Source of the DNA: VRUE01 sp963816785
GTDB lineage: Bacteria > Actinomycetota > Thermoleophilia > Solirubrobacterales > 70-9
DNA length: 64,000 bases
Direction: 5' to 3'
Assembly: GCA_963816785.1 (NCBI GenBank)
Contig: CAWFLL010000004.1
Location: 620,001-684,000 of the forward strand
This document shows positions 32,549 to 40,916 of this stretch, piece by piece; the first letter of the stretch is position 1; every line of letters begins with the position of its first letter. Both the position numbers and the translations under genes were made by a program. Below the pieces are notes generated by a model, which saw nothing but the letters and a program-made list of their open reading frames with translations, was not told the origin of the DNA and ran no database searches.

Positions 32549-33206
32549 GAGCTGCCGCGAGTGGCGGGAGTCGCTGGGCGCCTACGCGCTCGGTCAGCTG
32601 CCGGCCGACGAGCGCCCGGGGCTCGAGGCCCACCTCGAGGGCTGTGCCGATTGCCGTGCCGAGCTGGAGTCGCTGTCCTCCGTCGCCCGCCTGCTGCCGC
32701 TTGCCGACCCGGAGCGCCTCGGCACCGCCCCGTCGCTCCCGCGCCGGCTCGGGGATCGGGTCATGGCTTCGATTGCCGATGAGCGGCGCTCGACCGGACG
32801 CCGGCGGCTGCGGCTCGGCCTCGCCCTGAGCGGCGCCACCGCGGCCGTCGCGGCGGCGGCGCTGGCGCTCTTCATCCTGCCCGGAGGGGGCGACGAAGCG
32901 CCTGCCCAGCACGTCACCTTCACGTCACTTCCGCCGAAGATGAAGATCGGCGCCAGGCTGGAACCGCGGCCCTTCGGGACCGAGGTCCACGTCTACGTCA
33001 AAGGGGTGCGCTCGGGAGAACTCTGCCGGGTATTCCTACGGGCAGAGGACGGATCCCGGATGCCCGCGGGCTCCTTCCGCTACCGCTGGGGAGACGACTC
33101 CCAGGCGACCCTCAGCTCCGCCCTCGAGCTGGCGCGGACCGACGCCGTCGGCATCCGGGTCGGGGACCGGACCTTCGTCGCGCCGGTCGGGTCGGCCAGC
33201 ACCTGA
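32538..33206 (+). CDS. Anti-sigma factor with zf-HC2 zinc-binding domain
   Basis: 222 residues. An N-terminal zinc anti-sigma domain (LGAYALGQLPADERPGLEAHLEGCADCRAEL, the HxxxCxxC motif), a central transmembrane helix (LALSGATAAVAAAALALFILPGG, ~95-117), and an extracytoplasmic beta-rich domain (TFTSLPPKMKIGARLEP...) with one Cys. Starts 11 bp inside the sigma gene. Expected to sequester the ECF factor and respond to an envelope or redox signal. Confidence 0.9.
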   Translation: MTAESCREWRESLGAYALGQLPADERPGLEAHLEGCADCRAELESLSSVARLLPLADPERLGTAPSLPRRLGDRVMASIADERRSTGRRRLRLGLALSGATAAVAAAALALFILPGGGDEAPAQHVTFTSLPPKMKIGARLEPRPFGTEVHVYVKGVRSGELCRVFLRAEDGSRMPAGSFRYRWGDDSQATLSSALELARTDAVGIRVGDRTFVAPVGSAST

Positions 33207-33239
33207 GCTAGCTTGGCGTCAGGCAGGGCAATGAGCAAG

Positions 33240-33255
33240 CGTGACGAAAGTCACG
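33240..33255. other. GAAA-tetraloop hairpin after the anti-sigma gene
   Basis: Perfect 6-bp stem CGTGAC / GTCACG closed by GAAA (GNRA loop), 33 bp past the anti-sigma stop. No U-run follows, so it is a possible 3'-end structure rather than a classical terminator. Confidence 0.35.
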
Positions 33256-33368
33256 TACCGTGATCGGCCCGAGATTGAGAGTTCCGGGTTAGGGGTAGCG
33301 CGGAGCCGATCCAACCGCGGCAACTGCTGATCCCAGGTCTCGTGCCAAATCCACCTAAAGTGTCATCC

Positions 33369-33773
33369 GTGACGCAGAAACCCCTCGAGCTGATCCTCGC
33401 TCGGAACCTGATGTCGGCGTTGTCAACGCCGGCTTTTTTGGTTGACGAGGGGGGGCTGCTGGTCTTCTACAACGAGGCCGCCGGAACGCTGCTCGGAAAA
33501 CGGTTCGAGGAGCTGGGAGCGGTTGGGCCCGAGGAGTGGGGCTCGATGTTCGGCCCGTTCGACGCCGAGGGCAGGCCGATCCCCTACGACGAGCTGCCGC
33601 TCGTCGTCGCGGTCCGCAACGGCCGCCCGGCCCACGCGAACTTCGAGATCCGATCCACCGACGGTCACCTGCACACGGTCGAGGCCTCGGCGTTCCCGAT
33701 CCTCACCCCCCACGGCACCCACGGCGCGATCGCGATCTTCTGGCCGACGTCCTCGAACGGGGCTGGGACCTGA
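33369..33773 (+). CDS. PAS-domain protein
   Basis: 134 residues from GTG 33369, which lies exactly 7 nt after TAAAGT (33356-33361); a GTG at 33342 is also in frame. A single PAS fold: NLMSALSTPAFLVDEGGLLVFYNEAAGTLLGKRFEEL, then NFEIRSTDGHLHTVEASAFPI. No output domain, so it probably senses a ligand and works with a partner. One base separates its stop from the next gene (MBL hydrolase), implying a functional pair. Confidence 0.8.
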   Translation: MTQKPLELILARNLMSALSTPAFLVDEGGLLVFYNEAAGTLLGKRFEELGAVGPEEWGSMFGPFDAEGRPIPYDELPLVVAVRNGRPAHANFEIRSTDGHLHTVEASAFPILTPHGTHGAIAIFWPTSSNGAGT

Positions 33774-33774
33774 G

Positions 33775-34680
33775 ATGAAGGTCAAGCTCTGGGGCACCCG
33801 GGGGTCGATCCCCTCCCCCGGCCCGGAGACGATCCGCTACGGCGGCAACACCTCGTGTGTCGGCGTGACGCTGTCCGACGGCTCGCTGCTCGCCCTCGAC
33901 TCCGGCACCGGAATCCGCAACCTCGGCCTCGCCCTCGCCGCCGAGCCGGCCCGGCTTCACATCCTCCTCACTCACCTCCACCTCGACCACATCCAGGGCC
34001 TCGTCTTCTTCGCCCCCGCCTTCCAGCCGCAGACCGAGATCGTGATCTGGGGGCCAGCCTCGCCCGACGCCTCGCTGCGCGAGCGGATAGCCCGTTACAT
34101 CTCCGCCCCGCTGTCCCCGGTCGAGGTGAAGGAGCTTCCCTGCGACGTCTCCTTCCGCCACTGCCCGGAGATGGCCTGGGACATCGGCCCGGCGCGGATC
34201 CGCGCGGCCTCGGTCGCCCACCGGGGGCCCACGCTCGGGTACCGGATCGACGATGGAGACCACTCGCTGGCCTACATCCCGGACCACGAGCCCGCCCTCG
34301 GAGCCGACCTCGACTCGCTCGAGGAGGATTGGATCTCCGGCTTCTCGCTGGCACACGATGCCTCGATGCTGATCCACGACGGCCAGTACGCTGACGCCGA
34401 GTACCCCGACCACATCGGGTGGGGGCACTCCTCGCTCTCCCACGCGCTCTCCTTCGCCAACCGCTCCGGCGCCGATCGCACGGTCCTCTTCCACCACGAC
34501 CCGGGCCACTCGGACGAGCGCCTCGACCTGCTCGCAGAGGAAGCGGATGCGCAGTGGGCCAGCCATGCAGGGGAGGCGGGCACGGTCGAGCTCGGCTGGG
34601 AGGGCGCCGAATACGACCTCGCGGCCACGAGCCCGACCGGCGCCGATCTGCGCCCGGAGGCCGTCGCTCCGTCTAGCTGA
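33775..34680 (+). CDS. MBL-fold metallo-hydrolase
   Basis: 301 residues. MKVKLWGTRGSIPSPGPETIRYGGNTSCV is the common start of this MBL subfamily, with the metal motif LTHLHLDHIQGL (~60) and later HHDPGHSD. The subfamily resembles RNase Z/phosphodiesterase-type hydrolases, and substrates such as cyclic nucleotides have been suggested for relatives; none is shown here. Cotranscribed with the PAS gene. Confidence 0.87.
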   Translation: MKVKLWGTRGSIPSPGPETIRYGGNTSCVGVTLSDGSLLALDSGTGIRNLGLALAAEPARLHILLTHLHLDHIQGLVFFAPAFQPQTEIVIWGPASPDASLRERIARYISAPLSPVEVKELPCDVSFRHCPEMAWDIGPARIRAASVAHRGPTLGYRIDDGDHSLAYIPDHEPALGADLDSLEEDWISGFSLAHDASMLIHDGQYADAEYPDHIGWGHSSLSHALSFANRSGADRTVLFHHDPGHSDERLDLLAEEADAQWASHAGEAGTVELGWEGAEYDLAATSPTGADLRPEAVAPSS

Positions 34681-35146
34681 CCCGCCGGCTCCGCCGGGCG
34701 GGCATCAGGTACCAGAGCACCGCGAACATCGCCGCCGCGCCGAAGCTGGTCACGGCGGTGGCGAGGGCGCCGAACAGGAAATCGGTGATCAGCATGATCG
34801 CTCCCGTCATCGCCAGCGCGAGGAACCCGAGGCCGAGGATCGCGAAGCGGTTGGCGAGGAGGACGAGTTCCTCCTTCCGCTGGAGGCGGAAGGTGACCCG
34901 GTGGTAGGCGGTGGGCGCGATCAGCAGCGCCGCCGAGACCGCCGTGCAGAGCAGCGTCGCGAAGTAGACCATTTCCTGGAAGGACGTGATTTCGGAGAAG
35001 TTCTGCTGGAACGGGACGGCGAGGAGGAAGGCGAACAGGACCTGGACGCCGGGGAGCGCGACGCGCAGCTCCTGCAGCAGCTCGCCGAGGTTGCGGTCGA
35101 GGCGTTCGGCCTCGCTCTCATCCCGTTCCGACGGCCTCTCGGTCAC
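34673..35146 (-). CDS. DUF6328-like four-helix membrane protein
   Basis: 157 residues from GTG 35146, which lies 7 nt after TATCGT (minus, 35154-35159). After an acidic N-terminus (ERLDRNLGELLQELRVALPGVQVLFAFLLAVPF) there are four predicted transmembrane helices. The first helix region matches the DUF6328 family I know from Actinobacteria; function unknown. Ends 8 bp inside the convergent MBL gene and is divergent from the phosphorylase gene. Confidence 0.75.
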   Translation of the reverse strand: MTERPSERDESEAERLDRNLGELLQELRVALPGVQVLFAFLLAVPFQQNFSEITSFQEMVYFATLLCTAVSAALLIAPTAYHRVTFRLQRKEELVLLANRFAILGLGFLALAMTGAIMLITDFLFGALATAVTSFGAAAMFAVLWYLMPARRSRRVS

Positions 35147-35187
35147 GGCTACCACGATAGAGAAGGCTCACCGTAGGATCACACCCG

Positions 35188-35860
35188 ATGGGACGCGTCG
35201 CGACGATCCTCGGAAGCAACGCGATCGAACCCGCGGGCGCGGAGATCGTCGCTGTCACGGAGGCCCACGCCGCGGCCGTGGTGCAACGCCACGGCACCGA
35301 CTCCTATGCCCCTCCCCACCTGATCGACCACGGCGCCAACCTTCGCCAGCTCGTCGAGGCCGGCTGCGACAGGGTGCTCGCGGTCGGATCGGTCGGCTCG
35401 CTGCGCCCCGAGTTGACCGTCGGCAGCTTCGTCTGCCCCGACGACTTCATCGCCCTGCAGCTGTCGCTGACCACGTTCGACGACGCGCGTGGGCATATCG
35501 CGCCCGGCTTTGACCCGACGCTGGCGCGGCGAAGTGCTCGATGGGTGGGAGGCGAGCGGCGCCGGCACGATCCACGACGGCGGCGTCTACTGGCAGACGA
35601 GCGGGCCTCGATTCGAGACGCCGGCCGAGATCCGGCTGATCGCGGCCCACGCCCACCTCGTCGGGATGACGCTCGCCTCCGAGTGCATCGTGGCGAAGGA
35701 GCTGGGGCTCAGCTATGCCGCGGTCTGCGTCGTCGACAACATGGCGAACGGAATCGGGGAGCAACCGATCTCCACCGAGGAACTGGATGCCCATCGCGAG
35801 CGCAACGCCATCGCGCTGCGCGACGCTCTCGACACGGTGCTGCCGGAGCTGGGGCGGTGA
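35188..35860 (+). CDS. MTAP-family purine nucleoside phosphorylase (apparent +1 frameshift)
   Basis: The first ~113 codons (MGRVATILGSNAIEPAG...DRVLAVGSVGSLRPELTVGSFVCPDDFIAL) and the last ~110 (GVYWQTSGPRFETPAEIRLIAAH, GMTLASECIVAKELGLSYAAVCVVDNMANGI) are in different frames. Removing one G near 35527 restores ...PTLAREVLDGWEASG. The family phosphorolyses 5'-methylthioadenosine or other purine nucleosides. Near-leaderless (TAGGAT 8 nt before ATG). Coupled through a linker ORF to an MTA/SAH deaminase-like gene. Confidence 0.85.
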
Positions 35861-35928
35861 GCGCGGAGCGAGCAAGCGTCCATCTCTGTCTCTGCGCGCC
35901 GCGAGCGAAGGGCGAGGTATTGAGGTGA
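35857..35928 (+). CDS. 23-codon linker ORF, repeat element copy 3
   Basis: GTG start overlapping the phosphorylase stop (GTGA), reading (M)SAERASVHLCLCAPRAKGE..; its TGA overlaps the GTG of the deaminase gene (GTGA). The DNA aligns to copies 1 and 2 with compensating -1/+1 changes that keep both end junctions in register. See 23797-23871. Confidence 0.38.
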   Translation: MSAERASVHLCLCAPRAKGEVLR

Positions 35929-37184
35929 GCGGCGGCTCGGCGCTGACGGTGATCGGTGCCCTCCACGACGGGGTGAAGGTGGGGCTTCGCTGTAGCGACG
36001 GCTCGATCGAGGCGCTCGGGCCCGACGTCGCGCCGGCGCCGGGCGACGAGAGGATCGACGCCGCGGGCGCGCCGCTCGTCCCGGCGCTCGTCAACGGCCA
36101 TACCCACGCCGCGATGACGCTCTTCCGTGGCTACGGCGGCGACCTGCCGCTGATGCGCTGGCTGCAGGAGAAGGTCTGGCCGGTCGAGGCCAAGCTCGAG
36201 GCCGAGGACGTCTACTGGGGAGCCCGCCTCGCCTGCCTGGAGATGATCCGCACCGGCACCGCCCGCTTCTGGGACATGTACTGGCAGCCGGCGGCGACCG
36301 CGCGGGCGGTGACCGACAGCGGGCTGCGGGCGACGATCGGCAATCCGCTGTTCGACATCGACGGCAACACGGCGGCGATGCAGCGCTCGACCCTGAGCGC
36401 GATGGAGGAGCTCGAGGGATTCGGGCCCACGATCGGCCGGGCGCTCGCCCCCCACTCGATCTACACGGTCAGCGAAGAGCTGCTGCGTTGGACGGCGGAG
36501 GTGGCGGCCGATCGTCAGCTGCCGGTCCATATCCACCTCTCCGAGACCGAGCAGGAGGTGAGCGACTGCCTCGAGGGCCATGGCGAGCGCCCCGCCGCCT
36601 ACCTGGACCGGGTCGGCCTTCTCGGTGGGCGGACGCTGCTCGCCCACGGGGTCTGGCTCGATCGCGAGGAGCTGGAGTTGATCGCAAGGCGGGGCGCCAC
36701 CGTGGTCACCAACCCGGTCGCGAACCTGAAGCTGGCGGTCGGGGGGCCGTTCCCCTACCCGATGTCACGCGAGGCAGGCGTCGCGATCGCGCTCGGGACC
36801 GACGGCGCCGGCTCCAACGACTCACTCGACCTGCTCTCCGACCTGAAGACCTTCGCTCTGATCCAGCGCCACGCCAGCGGGGACCCGACGGCGCTGCCGG
36901 CCGCTGAGGCGCTGGAAGTCGCCACCGGCGCCCGCGCCCCGATGCTCGGCGCCGGCGAGCCGCTGACGGTCGGCGCCCCCGCCGACTTCCTGCTGCTGCG
37001 CCCCGACGCCTATGAGATCGGGCTCGGCGACCTCGATTCCGACATCGTCTACGCGGCCAGCGGCTCGGTGGTCGACACCACCGTCGTCGCCGGCAGGGTG
37101 CTGATGAGAGGTGGAGAGGTCGAGGGGGCCGCGGAGACGGTCGCGCGGACCTCCGAGCGCGCCGCGCGACTCGGGATCACCTGA
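35925..37184 (+). CDS. Amidohydrolase, MTA/SAH (adenosine) deaminase type
   Basis: 419 residues from GTG 35925. Metal motif VNGHTHAAMTLFRGYGGDLPLMRWLQEKVWPVEAKL (~50), LPVHIHLSETEQEVSDC (~195), LLAHGVWLD (~240), ALGTDGAGSNDSLDLLSDLK (~285), matching MtaD/TrzN-type amidohydrolases that deaminate 5-methylthioadenosine or S-adenosylhomocysteine. With the upstream phosphorylase it suggests methylthioadenosine recycling. Confidence 0.9.
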   Translation: MSGGSALTVIGALHDGVKVGLRCSDGSIEALGPDVAPAPGDERIDAAGAPLVPALVNGHTHAAMTLFRGYGGDLPLMRWLQEKVWPVEAKLEAEDVYWGARLACLEMIRTGTARFWDMYWQPAATARAVTDSGLRATIGNPLFDIDGNTAAMQRSTLSAMEELEGFGPTIGRALAPHSIYTVSEELLRWTAEVAADRQLPVHIHLSETEQEVSDCLEGHGERPAAYLDRVGLLGGRTLLAHGVWLDREELELIARRGATVVTNPVANLKLAVGGPFPYPMSREAGVAIALGTDGAGSNDSLDLLSDLKTFALIQRHASGDPTALPAAEALEVATGARAPMLGAGEPLTVGAPADFLLLRPDAYEIGLGDLDSDIVYAASGSVVDTTVVAGRVLMRGGEVEGAAETVARTSERAARLGIT

Positions 37185-37242
37185 TCTCCGGCGATCAAAA
37201 CGTGGAATCCACGCGGCCAGTGGGTATAGGCTCAAACCGCAG

Positions 37243-38433
37243 GTGTCGACTGAAGAGGTCACGGACGCAGGGTCACCCGCCGGCGCCTCGGCAGTGCGGT
37301 ACGAGCACGCCAGCAAGCGCTACGGCAACTCGAAGACCCTCGCTGTCGACGGCCTCTCGCTGACCGTGCCCGCCGGGGCGATCTGCGTGCTTGTGGGCCC
37401 GTCGGGGTGTGGAAAGACGACGGCGATGCGCCTGGTCAACCGAACCGTCGAGCTGACCGAGGGCGACGTCCTGATCGGCGACAGGTCGGTGCGCAAGATC
37501 GAGCCCGCCCGGCTGCGCCGCGAGATCGGCTACGTGATCCAGGAGATCGGGCTCTTCCCCCACCGCACGATCGCCCAGAACATCGCCTCCGTCCCGCAAC
37601 TTCTCGGCTGGAAGCGGGAGCGGATCCGGGAGCGGACGACCGAGCTGCTCACCCTGATAGGGCTCGACCCCGAGCTCGGCGACCGCTACCCGGTCCAGCT
37701 CTCCGGCGGGCAGCAGCAGCGAGTCGGCGTCGCCAGGGCGCTGGCCGCGGACCCGCTGGTGATGCTGATGGACGAGCCGTTCGGCGCGATCGACCCGATC
37801 AACCGAGAGCGCCTCCAGAACGAGTTCCTCCGCCTCCAGGCGGAGGTCGGCAAGACCGTCCTCTTCGTCACCCATGACATCGACGAGGCGATCAAGATCG
37901 GCGACCGAATCGCGATCATGCACGAGGGCGGCAAGGTGGCCCAGTACGCGACGCCGGCCGAGCTGCTGATGGCACCGGCCGACGAGTTCGTCGAGGACTT
38001 CGTCGGCGCCGACAGGGCGCTGAAGCGACTGGCGCTGATGCGGGTCTCCGACATCGACCTCTGGAAAGCGCCGCTGGCCCACGTCGGGCAGTCCTCGGCA
38101 GAGGTGCGGGCGAAGCTGCGAGGGGCGGAGGTCCCCTATCCGCTTCTCGTCGACAGCGAGCGGCGCCCCCTCGGCTGGCTCTCGGAGCGCGACCTGCAGC
38201 ACGAGTTCGTGCCGGCGCGGCCCGACTCACCGCTCGGCCCGGTGCTCGATCGCGACGACGTCATGCGCGACGCCCTCGCCGACCTGCTGCAGGGGGAGGC
38301 GCAGTACGCCCCGGTGGTCGACTCGGGGGGTCGGATCGACGGGGTCCTCTCGGTCGAGATCATCTCCGAGTTCCTCGGCTCGCCCGAGGCCGAGAAGGAC
38401 GAGCACCGGGCGACAGAGAGGCCAAAATCATGA
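37243..38433 (+). CDS. opuCA: Compatible-solute ABC transporter ATPase (OpuCA-like)
   Basis: 396 residues from GTG 37243. Walker A VGPSGCGKTTA (~50), Q-loop YVIQEIGLFPHRTI, signature LSGGQQQRVGVARALAADP, Walker B VMLMDEPFGA, H-loop VTHDIDEA. After ~270 residues two CBS domains follow (MRVSDIDLWKAP..., VLDRDDVMRDALADLL...), as in OpuCA/ProV, which sense ionic strength. Overlaps the next gene by 4 bp. A TAGGCT box lies 10 nt before the start. Confidence 0.94.
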   Translation: MSTEEVTDAGSPAGASAVRYEHASKRYGNSKTLAVDGLSLTVPAGAICVLVGPSGCGKTTAMRLVNRTVELTEGDVLIGDRSVRKIEPARLRREIGYVIQEIGLFPHRTIAQNIASVPQLLGWKRERIRERTTELLTLIGLDPELGDRYPVQLSGGQQQRVGVARALAADPLVMLMDEPFGAIDPINRERLQNEFLRLQAEVGKTVLFVTHDIDEAIKIGDRIAIMHEGGKVAQYATPAELLMAPADEFVEDFVGADRALKRLALMRVSDIDLWKAPLAHVGQSSAEVRAKLRGAEVPYPLLVDSERRPLGWLSERDLQHEFVPARPDSPLGPVLDRDDVMRDALADLLQGEAQYAPVVDSGGRIDGVLSVEIISEFLGSPEAEKDEHRATERPKS

Positions 38434-39170
38434 GCTGGGCGATCCCCCTGGCGGCCGCCGGGGAACTTGGCTCGGACTTCTTCCGGGAACGGACCAGCGA
38501 GACCCTGCCCTGCCAGGCGGACACCAGCAAGTTCTTCTGCTTCGACTGGGCCAGGGACAACATCGACCGCTACGAGACGCCGACGCTGCAGCACCTGAAG
38601 CTCGTCCTGGCCGCGGTGGTGATCGGCTTCGCGATCGCCTTTGCGCTTGCGCTGCTGGCGCACCAGCGCCGCTGGCTTCAGCCTCCCCTGCTGGCCGCCA
38701 CCGGAGTCCTCTACACGATCCCCAGCGTCGCCTTCTTCTTCCTGCTGCTTCCCATCACCGGGCGCGGCGTCGACACTGCGGTGATCGCCCTGACCGCCTT
38801 CAACCTCCAGGTCATCTACCGCAACACGATCGTCGGCCTGGCAAACGTGCCTGGCGCAGTCACCGATGCCGCGAGGGGAATCGGTCAGACAGACCGCCAG
38901 ATCCTCTGGCGAGTCGAGGTCCCATTGGCCACCCCGGAGATCATCGCCGGCCTTAGGATCGCCACGGTCTCGACGGTGGCGATTGCGACTCTCGCGACGC
39001 TGGCGGGCGGAGGCGGGCTCGGCACGCCGATCTTCGCCAACGGAATCGACTTCAAGACCAACATCATCATCGCCGGAGGAATCGCGATCCTGATGGCGCT
39101 CGCATTCGACGCGATCCTCTTTGGCATCCAGCGTCTCATCACACCCTGGCAGCGAGTGGAGCGGGTGTGA
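38430..39170 (+). CDS. opuCB: Compatible-solute ABC transporter permease 1
   Basis: 246 residues. After an N-terminal non-membrane segment come five or so helices and the EAA-like loop DAARGIGQTDRQILWRVEVPLATPEIIAGLRIATVSTVAIATLATLAGGGGLG, typical of OpuCB/OpuCD permeases. Overlaps the previous and next genes by 4 bp each. Confidence 0.92.
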   Translation: MSWAIPLAAAGELGSDFFRERTSETLPCQADTSKFFCFDWARDNIDRYETPTLQHLKLVLAAVVIGFAIAFALALLAHQRRWLQPPLLAATGVLYTIPSVAFFFLLLPITGRGVDTAVIALTAFNLQVIYRNTIVGLANVPGAVTDAARGIGQTDRQILWRVEVPLATPEIIAGLRIATVSTVAIATLATLAGGGGLGTPIFANGIDFKTNIIIAGGIAILMALAFDAILFGIQRLITPWQRVERV

Positions 39171-39886
39171 TCTCCCCGATGCCCGATCTGCTGGCGGGCT
39201 CGATCGGGGGGGCACTCGAATTCATCTTCGAGCCGCAACAGTCCAACGTCACCGGGGGCGCGCCGGTCGGCGGCTTCGATCAGACGGTGGAACTGGCGCT
39301 GACGCAGCTCGAAGTGACCATCCTGGCGTTACTCCTATCGATGGTCGTGGCGCTGCCGGCCGGCCTCTACCTCGGGCACAAGGGGGTCGGCGAGCTGCTC
39401 GCCGTCGGCCTCGGCAACGCCGGCCGGGCGGTCCCGGAGCTGGCGTTGATCGCCTTCATGGCGGCGGCGATCGGGGTCGGGACCCTCAACCTGACGATCG
39501 CCCTGGCGGTGCTGGGCGTGCCGCCGATCCTCACCAACGCCTTCGTCGGCATCCGCCAGGTCGACCGCGCCGCGGTCGAAGCGGCGCGCGGCATCGGGAT
39601 GACCGAGCGCGAGGTGCTGTTCAAGGTCGAGGTGCCACTGGCGATTCCGACTCTGATGGCCGGCATCCGGCTGGCAGCGATCGCGATCATCGCCACGGCC
39701 ACGATCGCGCCCCTCGCCGGTGTCGAAACGCTGGGCGACTACATCATCAACGAAAACGTCTATGGCGAGAACGGCGTCGTCGCCGGAGCGATCGTCGTCG
39801 CCCTGATGGCGCTCACTCTCGAGCTCCTTCTCGCCCTGCTGCAACGCCGTCTGACTTCCAAGGGGCTGAAGCCCAGCCCCGCATGA
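39167..39886 (+). CDS. opuCD: Compatible-solute ABC transporter permease 2
   Basis: 239 residues, GTG start overlapping the previous stop. EAA-like loop EAARGIGMTEREVLFKVEVPLAIPTLMAGIRLAAIAIIATATIAPLAG, plus NAGRAVPELALIAFM. Second half of the heteromeric permease. Confidence 0.92.
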   Translation: MISPMPDLLAGSIGGALEFIFEPQQSNVTGGAPVGGFDQTVELALTQLEVTILALLLSMVVALPAGLYLGHKGVGELLAVGLGNAGRAVPELALIAFMAAAIGVGTLNLTIALAVLGVPPILTNAFVGIRQVDRAAVEAARGIGMTEREVLFKVEVPLAIPTLMAGIRLAAIAIIATATIAPLAGVETLGDYIINENVYGENGVVAGAIVVALMALTLELLLALLQRRLTSKGLKPSPA

Positions 39887-39920
39887 GATGTCCCAAACCA
39901 ACCCGACAGGAGAGGAATCG

Positions 39921-40916
39921 ATGAGGACCAAGAAAACCCGGTTGAGCGCGGTGGCGGCTCTGCTGCTAACGCTCGTCCTCAGCCTCGGCGTTGCCGCCTG
40001 TGGCGACAGCGACGACAGCACCACTGGGGAGGGCACCGCGGAAACCACGGAAGGCGGGGGCGCGATCGTCTCCAACCCGGCCAACGGCAGCATCAGCCTG
40101 ACGATCGGCTCCAAGGACTTCGCCGAATCGGAAATCACGGGTGAGATCTACGCCCAGGCCCTGGAAGCGGCCGGCTACAAGGTGAAGACGGACCTGAGCC
40201 TCGGATCGGAAACGATCGCCCTGAAAACGCTCAAGCAGGGGGAGATCTCCGGCTATCCCGAATACACCAGCACCGCCCTCGAGTCGCTTTTCGGGCTCGA
40301 ACCGGAAGAAGTCTCCTCGGACCCTCAGGAGGCCTACGAAAAAGCGAAGGCCGAATTCGAAAAAGAAGGCCTGACCGCGTTCCCGCCGACCCCGTTCGCC
40401 AGCGCCAACGCCGTCGGGACGCTGAAGAAAACCGTTGAAGAGCTCGACCTGAAGACGATCTCGGACCTCGACGGCAAATCCGAAGAACTGAGCCTCTACG
40501 GCTCACCTGAGTGCCGGCAGCGAAGCGACTGCCTGGCCGGCCTGGAAAAGTTCTACGGCCTCAAGTTCAAGTCGTTCCACCCGGTCGACATCGGGCTCCG
40601 CTACACGGTGCTCGAAAAAGGCCAGGCAGACCTCTCGATCCTCTTCACCACCGACCCGCAGCTGGCGGCGCAGAGCGACGAGTTCGTGATCCTCGAAGAT
40701 GACAAGGAAGTGTTCCCGGCCGGCAACGTGATCTTCGTGACGGACAAAAAAGTCGCGCAGGAAGCGGGGCCTGACTACGAAAAGACGATCGTCGAGGTTC
40801 AGAAAGGGCTGACGCTCCCGGTGGTCCAGGAGCTCAACGCCCGGGTCGAACTCGAAAAGGAACCTGCGAAGAAAGTCGCCGCCGACTACCTGACGGAAGC
40901 CGGCTACACCGGCTAG
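39921..40916 (+). CDS. opuCC: Glycine betaine/choline-type substrate-binding lipoprotein
   Basis: 331 residues from ATG 39921 with AGGAGAGG upstream. Signal peptide with lipobox LGVAAC, then a Ser/Thr/Gly linker and the OpuAC fold beginning SLTIGSKDFAESEITGEIYAQALEAAG. DIGLRYTVLEKGQADLSILFTTDPQL is typical of OsmF/ProX-like binding proteins. Delivers the solute to OpuCB/CD. Its stop overlaps the convergent MFS gene by 4 bp. Confidence 0.94.
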   Translation: MRTKKTRLSAVAALLLTLVLSLGVAACGDSDDSTTGEGTAETTEGGGAIVSNPANGSISLTIGSKDFAESEITGEIYAQALEAAGYKVKTDLSLGSETIALKTLKQGEISGYPEYTSTALESLFGLEPEEVSSDPQEAYEKAKAEFEKEGLTAFPPTPFASANAVGTLKKTVEELDLKTISDLDGKSEELSLYGSPECRQRSDCLAGLEKFYGLKFKSFHPVDIGLRYTVLEKGQADLSILFTTDPQLAAQSDEFVILEDDKEVFPAGNVIFVTDKKVAQEAGPDYEKTIVEVQKGLTLPVVQELNARVELEKEPAKKVAADYLTEAGYTG

